Positions 1 to 8,839 of a stretch of 20,874 bases of DNA are shown piece by piece. This stretch comes from Tolypocladium sp. Sup5 PDA-1 (Eukaryota > Ascomycota > Sordariomycetes > Hypocreales > Ophiocordycipitaceae): the NCBI GenBank assembly GCA_000750105.3, contig JPHH03000139.1, positions 1 to 20,874 on the forward strand. The letters run 5' to 3'. The position numbers were made by a program, and so were the translations under genes. How positions within the stretch are numbered: position 1 is the stretch's first letter; each line of letters begins with the position of its first letter. The notes beneath the pieces were generated by a model that saw only the letters and a list, made by a program, of their open reading frames with translations, was not told the origin of the DNA and ran no database searches.

Positions 1-264
1 GGAGCCTACGGAGCAAGAGACGCAGCATCACGGGCACGGGCGGTTCGACAGCGACGAATTACCAGCCAAAGTGCCGTGATGCTGCGAGCGGTACTTGGCG
101 CCGCCCCGTGACCATGAACGTGACTGTGCCTGTGTCCGGGAAGGCGCGACGGCAGCTGCTGCCCCCGTGTCTTCGTCTCGTCCCGCCTCGAGAAAAGGCT
201 GCTGCTCGTCGATCTCTCGTCCTCGCCCACCATCGACGAAGCCGCTCGCCTCTGCTGGATACAT
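1..264 (-). CDS. Possible first exon of an unidentified gene leaving the left edge
   Basis: I do not recognise this gene. On the minus strand an ATG at 264-262 opens a frame starting MYPAEASGFVDGG. It continues through an acidic stretch ending EQQPFLEAG, which resembles the cytosolic N-terminus with a dileucine-like signal seen in some vacuolar or Golgi membrane proteins; that comparison is only suggestive. The exon would end at 63, where GTAATT can serve as a donor. A CCGTAG acceptor at 11-6 would close a 57-bp intron, so exon 2 would begin at position 5 and run off the window. A stop at 28-30 ends the unspliced frame, so an intron is required. No domain is visible. Longer overlapping frames in this GC-rich stretch have biased, Arg-rich composition and look spurious. 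Confidence 0.3.
21..86. repeat. Imperfect 16-17 bp inverted repeat (hairpin)
   Basis: Positions 21-37 and 71-86 are reverse complements apart from one extra G in the left arm; the loop is about 33 bases. The arms enclose the putative minus-strand 5' splice site at 62-61, so a hairpin in that transcript would hold the donor in its loop. Confidence 0.6.
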
Positions 265-1555
265 TGCGCTCGGAGACGCACGAGACGATAACGACAGCGA
301 CAAAGACGGCGCAGTGCGCTGTGACGCTCGGTGGCTGTGGTCGACGTCGTCACTACCAGCCTCAGCCCTGGTGGCTGTGGTCCTATCGCTCCGCACGCGA
401 TCCATCGCCCTGCATGGCTACCTTGCTCGTCCAAGTGCATACGAGTACGGAGAACCCTGTACAACACAGCCCAGGAACCGATAACGACCAAAAACCCTTT
501 AATGGGGCCGGCAGCAAGGCCGAGACCGGAATAGAATGACTTTGCAGCGTGAAAAGCGTAAAGAGGGTCACTCGGCAGCGCGGCAACGCAACGCAAGTCG
601 TGCTTCAGAGGACGGTCGAGCGCGTGATGCTCCGGTCACGCCCCCCCGCAAGGTTGGAAGAAATGGAAGGAAAACAAGGCCAGAAGGTGCAGGGCGATGG
701 GCAGACTGTCACATAAATACGCCACCATTTAGCCGCACTTACCGAAAGTGTGCACTTTCACCTTTGGCAGGTGCATTTGGCTACGTGCGTGACACAGACG
801 GCCTTCCTAGATGGATGAATCGGCACGCGACACAGTCTGTCAAGACTCCAACCCCTGCCTGGCCAACAAGTCCAAGTTGATACGGCTCCCTTGCTTGCTC
901 GCGAACCTGCCTCGTTGCGTTAGCTTAGGCAAGCCTAACGTGCTGTAGACTCGGCATATTAAGCGACCTGGACCCCTCAAACTTAAAGGAACCAACCGCC
1001 TGGGACAGTGGGACCTTGCAGCGTAGATCCGGGAGTGTGGGACCCTGCAGCGCAGATCCGCCTGGGGTCGCCTCCGCCACTCGGGCTTAGCTAATTAGAG
1101 AAGCTGGGGCCGGCGGATGTGGCTGTGGCCATCCAGCCATCTCACTAGCTCTGGTCAGCTTCTCTTTTTCTCTCAGCTGGCTAGGAGATGTCGAGCGATA
1201 CCCAAGAGTTCCAACGGAGTCTCTGATGCAGAGACCGCAAGCATTGGCCGAGCAGTGAGCCATGGGAACCACAAGCAAGGCAAAGGTGACCGAGATGCGG
1301 GCTGGCCACGACATGACCGGGCCGGGATCCGGGATGACGAGGGTCACGAATCGGGCAGCAAAGGGGCGACGAACCGGAGCCCACGATAATCAAAATCCAA
1401 GCCACCCGACAGCAAAAGGCCATGGCAATTACTTGCGTTGTACCTACGTTCCGTATACAGCAATGTGGGATGGGGACCCTGGCGCTGAACATATCAATGT
1501 CGTAGCTCCCACCAACATCACCACCCTCCTGGGACAAGTAAGCACGACGGTTAGT
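265..1555. other. Intergenic, no gene recognised
   Basis: About 1.3 kb between the possible left-edge gene and the acid phosphatase. Several overlapping frames exist on both strands, but none shows a domain, signal peptide or spliced continuation. Contents I can point to are the palindromic patch near 920-945 (TTAGGC-AA-GCCTAA) and the 29-bp-period repeat at 1009-1060. The acid phosphatase promoter should lie in the right half; I see no clear TATA box or CACGTG phosphate-response site. Confidence 0.5.
1009..1060. repeat. Two-copy tandem repeat, 29-bp period
   Basis: A 23-bp core at 1009-1031 recurs at 1038-1060 with two differences, both T in the first copy and C in the second. Both lie in intergenic DNA upstream of the acid phosphatase. 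Confidence 0.65.
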
Positions 1556-1620
1556 ATTAGCCTTGCGCCTTTTCTTCTCTCTGTCAGTCAAGCCTCTGAT
1601 CCTCTGATTCTCTCGGATTG
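1556..1620 (+). promoter_or_regulatory. Pyrimidine-rich core promoter tract of acid phosphatase
   Basis: A C/T-rich stretch ends about 40 bases before the ATG at 1661. CT-rich tracts just upstream of the transcription start are common in filamentous fungal promoters. No TATA box is evident. The role is inferred from position and composition. Confidence 0.35.
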
Positions 1621-1660
1621 CCAATTGTCCAGGCAATAGGAAAACGCAGATCGGACCAAG

Positions 1661-3016
1661 ATGCTGTTCCAAACCGCCAGCCTTCTGGCCGTCGCCAGTC
1701 TTGGTGTCGCCGCCAGCTGCAAGCCCAGTTCCAGTTCCACCACGTCGACCACGTCGACCATGGTATGGGAAACGCAATACACGGCCACGAGCGCCGCAAG
1801 TGTTGCCAAGGCTGCTGCCACGGCCAAGACGAGCAGCCCGACGAGCCACGTCCCGGGCAGGGCCTTTGACCGCCTGGCCATCATCTACTTTGAGAACCAG
1901 GACTATGACCTGTCCATTGGTGACCGTAAGTCTTGAGCCAGGATGTCTCGACTCTCAGGTCTCAGACGAGGCTGACATGAAGACGCAGCCAACTTCAAAT
2001 GGTTCACAACCAAGGGCATCACGCTGACTAACTACTTCGCCGTCACTCACCCGTCGCAGCCCAACTACATGGCCAGCATTGCAGGCGACTACTTTGGCAT
2101 GGATAACGACCACTTTGGCCGCTCGCCGCTCAACGTGTCGACGGTGATTGACCTGCTCGAGAGCAGGGGCATCTCGTGGGGCCATTACCAGGAGGACATG
2201 CCCTACTCAGGCTTCGAGGGCGTGTCCTACCACAACCAGAAGAACGGTGCCAACGACTACGTGCGCAAGCACAACCCGGCCATCATGCACGACAGCGTCG
2301 CCCACTACGAGCAGCGCCTGTCGCAGGTCAAGAACCTGTCCATGATTGACACGTCGCGCTCCGACTTCCACAAGGACCTCCAGGCGAACAAGCTGCCGCA
2401 GTGGATGTTCATCACGCCCAACATGACGTCGGACGGCCACGACACGTCCGTCACCACGGCCGGCACGTGGTGCCGCAACTTCCTGGAGCCGCTCCTCAAG
2501 GACCCGAAATTTATGCAGAACACGCTGGTGCTGGTTACGTGGGACGAGACCGAGACGTACACGAATCGCAACAATGTCCTGGGCATTCTCCTGGGCGACG
2601 CCGTCCCCTTGCACCTCGTCGGCACCTCGGACAGTAACTTTTACAACCACTACTCGGGGATTGCTACCGTCTCGGCCAACTGGGGCCTGCCGACGCTGGG
2701 CCGCTGGGACGTGGGTGCCAACGTGTTCGCCTGGGTTGCGCAGAAGACGGGCGACAAGCTGCGCAAGTGGTCGTCGGCCCAGGAGCTGCAGAGCAGGTAC
2801 TGGAACACGTCGTACGCGGGCTTCTTCAACTCCATGGGCGGCAACACCCGCTTCCCCGCTCCCAATCTGAAGCTCGACCACAGCTTCTCGGGCCGGAGAA
2901 TCCTGCAGTCCATCAAGGACACCTGGGCCAACAGCGACGCCCCGACCTACTACCAGGACATCATCGAGGTGCCCGACGGCCTGAACCCGCCCCCGGGCTA
3001 CACACCTGTGGTCTAA
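1661..3016 (+). CDS. Secreted acid phosphatase (phosphoesterase family, PF04185-like)
   Basis: The product should be a secreted acid phosphatase that releases inorganic phosphate from extracellular monoesters, like the phosphate-repressible PacA/PhoA enzymes of Aspergillus and Penicillium. Model: join 1661-1925 and 1989-3016, 430 aa, close to the usual length of about 436. The 63-bp intron 1926-1988 has donor GTAAGT, branch GCTGAC and acceptor GCAG; splicing restores GDPNFKW. Residues 1-18 form a signal peptide, followed by a Ser/Thr-rich stretch (about 21-60) and the catalytic domain. Visible family motifs are IIYFENQDYD (75-83), THPSQPNYM (108-116), TPNMTSDGHD (about 231-240), TWDE (272-275), NHYS (about 308-311) and GRWDVGANV (about 326). 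Asp, His and Glu in these motifs are the likely metal or catalytic ligands. Repression by phosphate is known for the family; no CACGTG motif supports it here. It is the nearest complete gene to the left edge. Confidence 0.94.
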
Positions 3017-5500
3017 GTGTGTTGACAAAAACGACAACTGCCGGCAGAGGCCAAAATTGGAGAGTGATGAGTAGCCATACTGAAAGGGGGAGGAGGCGAG
3101 AGTGTGAAACGCGGCCGTGACGCCCCTGGTGGTAGGACGAGGCACCTAGACCTGCTGAGAGCCGTCAAGTTTCCCTTTAGTCTAGATGGGAGTGGTGGCG
3201 CTGTGGCAAGCGCGCTACGCTGCCTTGATTTTGGAGCTGTACCATTTTTTCACTGCCTTGCAGTAGTTACTCTTTTCTCTGCCTTGGAGCAGTTACTTTT
3301 TTCTCTGCCTTGGAGCAGTTAGTACTCCGTACTCGTATATATTTGCAACATTGTCATCGATGGCATTGTCGACGACGAGAACGACAACGACGAACAACAA
3401 AGGAGTTCTGTGAATCGTGGCATGTGCCCTCTTGCCGCCCAGAGGAAGAGCCAAAGATGGCCATCTGTTTTTCGCCAAGCTATCATGTGGTATGGTATCG
3501 CTAGCGCAGCCAAGCCGGCAGCATCACGCGGTTCCGGGCGGGTGTAAGCCATGGACAGCTTATCGATGATCCCCACACATGGCGGACCGCGATGCATGAA
3601 AGCCCAGTTGTCAGCTTGGCAGTTGGCACCTTCCTGGCCTGGCAACTGGCAACCCTGGACAAGGTTCGTCGGTACTCCCCTGCCGTCGTCGTCGGCTCTT
3701 GTCCTCGTTTGCGTCAGCGCTCCAGGGCCATCCCGGCCGCCTCCTCCTGTGATCTCCGCCCCCCTTGCACGGTGGCACTTGCAGGGCTCCTCCGCCCGAT
3801 TCCCCATCCCGTCTACCCCATCCCTTCCCCATCCCAAGCTCAATGATCTGTACAAAGCGCTAGACCTGATGGCCACAACCGGCTGTCCCCGAGGCAACTT
3901 GTCGCCCCGCCTGGGCTTACACCACCACCAACTTCTAGTAGCTATACAAACCACCCCGGCATAATCCTTTCGCACAAGCCGAAACAAAACTCCTCTCGTG
4001 ATAATTGTTGAGGTTCATTGTCGATAATAAAGACGGGCAGTTCTCACTGCGTATGGCTCTCGCTAATAGTGGTTGCGCTTGCGCTACGGTGTCAGGTTCT
4101 CGGCGATAGGCGTCCCATTTCGATCTAGTGTATGGCAAATCTCACCAAGGAGCGACTAGTGCTAGTTAATACTAAAGTAGAAAGCTGCTATCTCTATTAC
4201 GTAAAGAAAAGAGTGGTTTCTGCTCCAGGCCGGAGAAACTCGGCGCGATTCATCACTCAAGTATCAACTCGGTGTAACTCGCTCTTCAGTGTCTTGAAAG
4301 GGCGAGATCGAAAAGGTTCCACTCGCTCGATCAATATGCAGCAGCCTAACCCGGACTACTCACCAACGCCATGCCGAGATATCCGTCTGAACGTGACTTG
4401 AAGTAGTGGGCATAAAACCAAAGCATCCGTCATAAATGATATAAAGTTGATCAATTCATTTAACTACCAAGGTCGGCGTGGCTGCGGTTATGCTATCCGT
4501 TAGCCTTCCTATTTCGTATGCAAAACGCTACGCTTGTTGGTGCTAGTTCCGCCACCAGTTCAATCGCAGGCCGGATCGACAAGAGTTCAGCTTACATCCC
4601 AAGTTAGAAGTGCAAACGCCTTACGGCAATTAAAACGTTGCGGCATGAACGGGACTCTTAACGCGGGCTGTACTCAACTCTCAACATTAGGTTTCATGCA
4701 TGCAATTTGGATATATTAAAATTAGCAACAATTACCCCCATTTCCAGGCAGCTCTTCATCTATCGGTATGACTGGGAGACTGTCCTAATCCAACTCCGGT
4801 AATGCGGCACGCGACACACGGCGCGGGGCTGGCGAATGGTCATGGTCCGGCTCTAATAGCGGGGGAAGTTTGGTGGTACAGTCAAGGCCAGCAGCTCATT
4901 TGGAGCTGTGTGTGGCTGGAACTACCGACATGCAGGACAACCACACACGGCTAGGCCACAAGTCAACCCATACGTATTGCAGCCCTGAAGAACAGTCTGT
5001 GGTCCTGACTGGCCCGTTCCGCTAGCCTTTCAACTCTTTCTTTGTAAGGATTGCCTTGACGGGGCTGCCTCCAAACCCAACATCCTTTAACAACTGCCTT
5101 GATAGGACTGCGTGTCCCTGTCGGAGATCAGCACTGCCGACGTGCATCTGTGTGAATGCCCACGCCACCAGGGCCAGGCTCTAATCCAGCAACAGCTTCT
5201 CGTTCAAACACAACTCAACACACTTGCCCATATCTATTGCCGTAGCTGCCGTACTGGTCTTGATCCGTCAGGAGGCTCTCAGCACCTTCTGCATTAAGTG
5301 CGCATAGCGAGCAGACATCAGAACAGCGAAGACAACAGAAGCTACTCGATTATATTAAGCATCCTAAATTTGAAGTCCAAGGCTAGTATGTTTCTCAAGT
5401 CTACGCTGACATAGCCGTGAGGCTCCGTGGGTCCACCGTTGCCATTGTTTCATAAACACCTGTAGTATTCGGTATGGTCGTTTCTGGAGTCATTCGTGTA
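3017..5500. other. Long intergenic region, no gene recognised
   Basis: About 2.5 kb. The left part (3017-3960) is GC-rich and carries long but featureless frames on both strands, for example 3551-3964 (+) and 3319-3987 (-), without domains or plausible splice structure. From about 3960 to 4740 the DNA becomes more A/T-rich with scattered stops in all frames, as expected of old decayed sequence. A short phrase containing TGCCTTGA recurs near 5052 and 5095. No tRNA-like A/B boxes were found by eye. Confidence 0.5.
3253..3330. repeat. Tandem repeat, three copies, 26-bp period
   Basis: Copies start at 3253, 3279 and 3305, each opening with CTGCCTTG and containing GCAGTTA or CAGTAGTTA. Copies 2 and 3 are nearly identical. 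A degenerate fourth copy begins near 3220. The array lies about 240 bases after the acid phosphatase stop, in its 3' flank. Confidence 0.75.
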
Positions 5501-5522
5501 AGTGAGTCTCAAGTCACTGAAG

Positions 5523-5529
5523 TATATAT
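5523..5529 (+). promoter_or_regulatory. TATA box candidate of the eqolisin gene
   Basis: TATATAT lies 97 bases before the ATG at 5620. An 11-bp direct repeat CTCATCTTAGT/CTCATCTTAG follows at 5570-5590, in the likely 5' untranslated region. Function is inferred from position. Confidence 0.5.
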
Positions 5530-5619
5530 GGCCTCGCGTTCCTCGTGATAAACAAGAACTCCCAGTCACCTCATCTTAGTCTCATCTTAGCCTTATACGC
5601 CTGTCGTACGGCCACCAAC

Positions 5620-6270
5620 ATGCGCCAGTCTCTTGTTATCACTCTTGTGACCCTCGGCGGCGTTCTCGCCGCCCAGTGGGGCGGTGCCGTCCTGGAAGGC
5701 AGCGGCTGGAAACTTGTCCAAGGCACCCTTACGGTCCCCCAGGTCGGCGGCCAGCCGCACGAAAACTCGGCTTCCATCTGGGTCGGAATCGACGGTTCAA
5801 ATTGCGGTGCGGCTATTCTTCAAACTGGAGTTACCATATACGGCGACGGCGCCCTCAAAACCTGGACCGAGTGGTGGAAGAACAAATCAATCCCTTACGA
5901 TACCCCCATTGACCTTGCTGCTGGCGACCAGCTGCGCTTCACGGTGCATGCTACGTCTACTACCTCGGGAACAACGACCATCGAGAACCTAACCAACGGG
6001 CAATCCCAAACACATACCTTCACTGGCGAGACTGCGTACCCCCTATGTCAGACGGACGCCGAGTGGATTATCGAGGACTTTAAGCGTGGCGGCAAGGCTG
6101 TTCCGTTTGTTGATTTTGGCTCCTTCGAGTTTACGGATGCTATCGCGAAGGGGAGCAGTGGCACGTTTACGCCTGAGGGAGCTAGGATTGACATCGTCCA
6201 TATCGGAGGCCAGGCAGTAACGGACTGCAGCGCCAGCGCCAGCGGCGTCAAGTGTGACTACATCGGCTAG
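5620..6270 (+). CDS. Eqolisin (G1 glutamic endopeptidase), short form without propeptide
   Basis: The product is an acid-acting secreted glutamic endopeptidase of family G1 (scytalidoglutamic peptidase/aspergilloglutamic peptidase type). It is single-exon, 216 aa. I chose the ATG at 5620 because it has good context (CACCAACATG) and is followed at once by a signal peptide (MRQSLVITLVTLGGVLAA); the frame extends 25 codons upstream, but that segment looks like untranslated leader. Mature sequence begins QWGGAVLEGSGW, the usual first strand of the catalytic beta-sandwich. The catalytic Gln is Q68 in ILQTGV, after WVGIDG (54-59). The catalytic Glu is E148 in AEWIIEDF. Cysteines at 62, 143, 203 and 212 could form two disulfides. 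Most fungal eqolisins have a basic propeptide of about 40 residues between signal and catalytic domain; here it is absent. It would work with the phosphatase and M43 enzyme only as part of the general secretome. Confidence 0.94.
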   Translation: MRQSLVITLVTLGGVLAAQWGGAVLEGSGWKLVQGTLTVPQVGGQPHENSASIWVGIDGSNCGAAILQTGVTIYGDGALKTWTEWWKNKSIPYDTPIDLAAGDQLRFTVHATSTTSGTTTIENLTNGQSQTHTFTGETAYPLCQTDAEWIIEDFKRGGKAVPFVDFGSFEFTDAIAKGSSGTFTPEGARIDIVHIGGQAVTDCSASASGVKCDYIG

Positions 6271-7394
6271 TCGATATGAGAAGGGACGAAGGCGGGATGT
6301 ATCTAGTTCATTGACGTCTTCAACAGACGTGCAGGCAGGAAGCAGGGCTTGGTTGCCTATTTAAGGAATGAGGCTCTGTTCGGCAGGCGTGGCCGTGAGG
6401 CCTGGTGGGTTGTGATCCTCAAGGCCTGGGCCACGTAGCAGAAACTTAGCTCTGTATACAATCCTACACCCAGTTTGACCGACCTACTGTACGAATGACC
6501 CATCAGAGGGAGGATGCGGGTGAGGGTTAAAGGTAGTGGCGCGCGGGGACTTGGAGAAACTTCGCGGGCGGTCGCTAGCAGGGCGGCCGTGTTTGCGACG
6601 TCGCAGCGTAACCCACATCAAGGCTAGACGAGAAGAAAAAGCGATGCATGTCGTCGCGAAGTCACGGAAAAGTGCGCCATGAGGCACAAATGGAAGGACG
6701 GCCTGCCGAGCGAGGAAGAAGCTATCGTTATTCTGAACCGGGGCGACGACAGTGCGATACCGGTACCGGCCATCTTCATGTTCGTGCCGGGGATCCGTCT
6801 TCGTTCGAAGGATGGTGGTCTTGCTGAGCGTCTGAGCCTCACAGCCAGACACGGGCCAAGAGCATGTTCTTTGCGCACCAGAGTTCTTGTTCTAATATGT
6901 CGGTGAAGGGCCTGGCACTATGGACGAGGAACCAAAGTAGGGTGCTCCAGCTGTCGGCCTCTAATGTCAATAATGTGCTCGTAGGGGTGGTTTTTGGGTC
7001 TCTGCTACACGGGGTGCGTCTGCATCCCGTCGGCGCTGCACGGATAGCCTCGGTGACGTGATTGCGTCCATGAACGTCACTTGGCCCGGCACCACCTGCT
7101 ATCGGCTGAAGCGGAGAGGTCGTGAGGACATTGTACCCAGTCAGCACAGCTGGGCCTGCCGGGGAGTTCCCTCCGTCGGCCGTTCCTGCGGCTTCGGGAA
7201 GGCGTCTAACCCTGCAATTCAGGTAATAATAGTTGGATTCGAAGTAACGTGTATACTGTTTGACTTGCCCAGTCAGACCTGTATTCTAAGCTATCTCGAG
7301 ATTGTAATCCATGTAGCCCGCCCTAACAATGCCACCCTTAGCACCATGCTTCTCCCAACACTGTGCCCCAGCTTCCCACATGATGCGTTGGCAT
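6271..7394. other. Intergenic, no gene recognised
   Basis: About 1.1 kb after the eqolisin. Frames such as 6484-6852 (-), 6679-6906 (+) and 7058-7453 (+) have no recognisable motifs. The first few hundred bases must hold the eqolisin 3' untranslated region. Confidence 0.5.
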
Positions 7395-7953
7395 TCATTT
7401 ACCAAACTCATCTCGCCGCGTACTATTGTGGGGGTAGATCCCACCGGGTATAGGAGACTCTATACCTGAGCACTCTCGATTGTTGGTGAGGTTGAATGTA
7501 TACTCGATGTTTTCGTGTCCGTCACGGATACACTGGACATACTCCTCGCCCGGTATCATATATATACCTAGAGCTCCATAGCAGAAATGTGAGGCACAGG
7601 TCAAGAGTAAAGTATAATTTACTTTCTTCTCGGTCTTCTCGTGACAATCTTGTAACTGAACTTTTGTCGTCTGCGAAGGATATGTTGTAGCCCTCGACCT
7701 TGTCGCTGGGGACGATGGAAGAACAATACAACTGCTCGCAGTTGACGATTTGGCTACGGTGTCCGTTGCTCCCCCAAGTGTAGAGGCGGATGACGGACAT
7801 GATGCTGAGGTCTTGACTGATTCAGTGGCTGACTTGGTGGACGAAGATCCGCAGTCGAGGGTCGTCTCCAGACTATTGCTGGTTGTACTGCTGCCACTTG
7901 CAGCACCGGAGACTATCGAAGCTATGAAAAGCAAGTGCCAAGGGCAAATTCAT
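7395..7953 (-). pseudogene. Possible small secreted Cys protein gene, apparently frameshifted
   Basis: I do not recognise the family. An ATG at 7953-7951 starts MNLPLALAF, then loses frame at a run of four T. One T fewer would continue as IASIVSGAASG, a textbook signal peptide, followed by Ser/Thr-rich sequence down to about 7800. From 7800 a second frame (MSVIRLYTWGSNG) runs to 7623. A GT-AG intron at 7622-7568 (55 bp) then joins it in phase to IYMIPGEEYVQC and on to the stop at 7395-7397. The C-terminal part has four Cys and two N-glycosylation sequons (NIS, NLT), consistent with an extracellular domain. An alternative is a 116-aa intracellular protein starting at 7800. Another is an extra intron from the GTGCTG near 7905 to a CAG near 7808, which joins in phase. 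Either the gene is decaying or my exon model is wrong. No homologue is claimed. Confidence 0.35.
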
Positions 7954-8146
7954 TTTGGCTGCTCAGGAACTCTTGAAAATTTATGACCACTTCGACCTTG
8001 TTCTTGGAAGCGGGATTGGTGCCTTCTTCGTCATAATGATCTTTTGTCAGCAAGCAACTGTGGAGGATTGCATTTACCATCTGCCCGGCCCGGACCGCAT
8101 CTATATCAACAAGTAAGTACTAACGTTTGGGAAAGAACTGCAATTT

Positions 8147-8839
8147 ATGAGGAAACGACTGCGGCCTTGCGGGTCAAGAGTAGTCCTCTCCAATGGACAA
8201 AGTGCCCTTGCAAACTCCAACAAGCTTTTCAGTAAGCCAACAAGTTGGCTCAGGAGGCTGGTCACGCAGGTGGACAAAGCCCACGATAGCTGCCGACCCT
8301 TGGCTGAAGCCAATCGATTTTGGCCCGGAGATAACATAGATTCCATAGTACAGTGCCATGGCAGAGGTTGTCCAGAGCCGTTGCAGACTACGAACGTGCT
8401 AATGGCCTCTTTGTTTTATATCGAATGCGAATGGCTTCCCACTTTCTGCTCTGCAATACCCATCACACTGTCTTTTACCGTCAGATGTCGTCTGCCACTG
8501 GGACAGCACCTCATGGATGTGGCAATGAGATTACTAAGAGAAAAGGCACAGATTCATTTGCACAGCGATGAGCCTATCAGGAGTGTGGTGTTCTGCAATG
8601 ACCAAGTGTGGAACGACTTGAGCAGAGGCAAGCCGTTCCCTCGCAAGATTCAGTTGCTTGTGAACAATCTAAACTCCCAGGTCAAAGTTCAGATCGATAA
8701 CATTTTGTCGAATGGTGCAACCGACATATGCAACTACCCGGCTTCTAGTCTGCAAACCATGCGGAGTGGGAAACCAGGCACAAAATCACTACGGGAGCAG
8801 ATCAGCCTATTAGAGGAGAGTTTAACACCTCTCATGTAA
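8147..8839 (+). CDS. Unassigned 230-codon open frame, possibly a decayed gene
   Basis: I do not recognise this protein. The frame runs from an ATG at 8147 to TAA at 8837-8839 in DNA of about 50% GC, where 230 codons without a stop is unlikely by chance. Third positions are not strongly G/C, unlike the confirmed genes here. The translation has mixed composition with no signal peptide, no clear membrane helix and no motif I can name. The C-terminal third (SVVFCNDQVWNDLSRG onward) is the most protein-like part. Minus-strand frames across 8100-8350 and 7937-8060 are also partly open, so the left portion could instead be antisense to a degraded minus-strand gene. No TATA box precedes it. Confidence 0.28.
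   Translation: MRKRLRPCGSRVVLSNGQSALANSNKLFSKPTSWLRRLVTQVDKAHDSCRPLAEANRFWPGDNIDSIVQCHGRGCPEPLQTTNVLMASLFYIECEWLPTFCSAIPITLSFTVRCRLPLGQHLMDVAMRLLREKAQIHLHSDEPIRSVVFCNDQVWNDLSRGKPFPRKIQLLVNNLNSQVKVQIDNILSNGATDICNYPASSLQTMRSGKPGTKSLREQISLLEESLTPLM

Noticed and set aside
6..596. Long minus-strand frame (196 codons) and overlapping plus-strand frames at 95-539
   Set aside because: GC-rich DNA gives long frames on both strands. These are Arg/Ser-rich with no domain, signal or splice support.
2207..3145. 312-codon minus-strand frame
   Set aside because: It is the antisense shadow of the acid phosphatase, whose strand is fixed by family motifs and a correct intron.
3319..3987. 222-codon minus-strand frame
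   Set aside because: Composition is biased (Gly/Arg/Trp runs from GC-rich DNA), no motif is recognisable, and plus-strand frames of similar quality overlap it.
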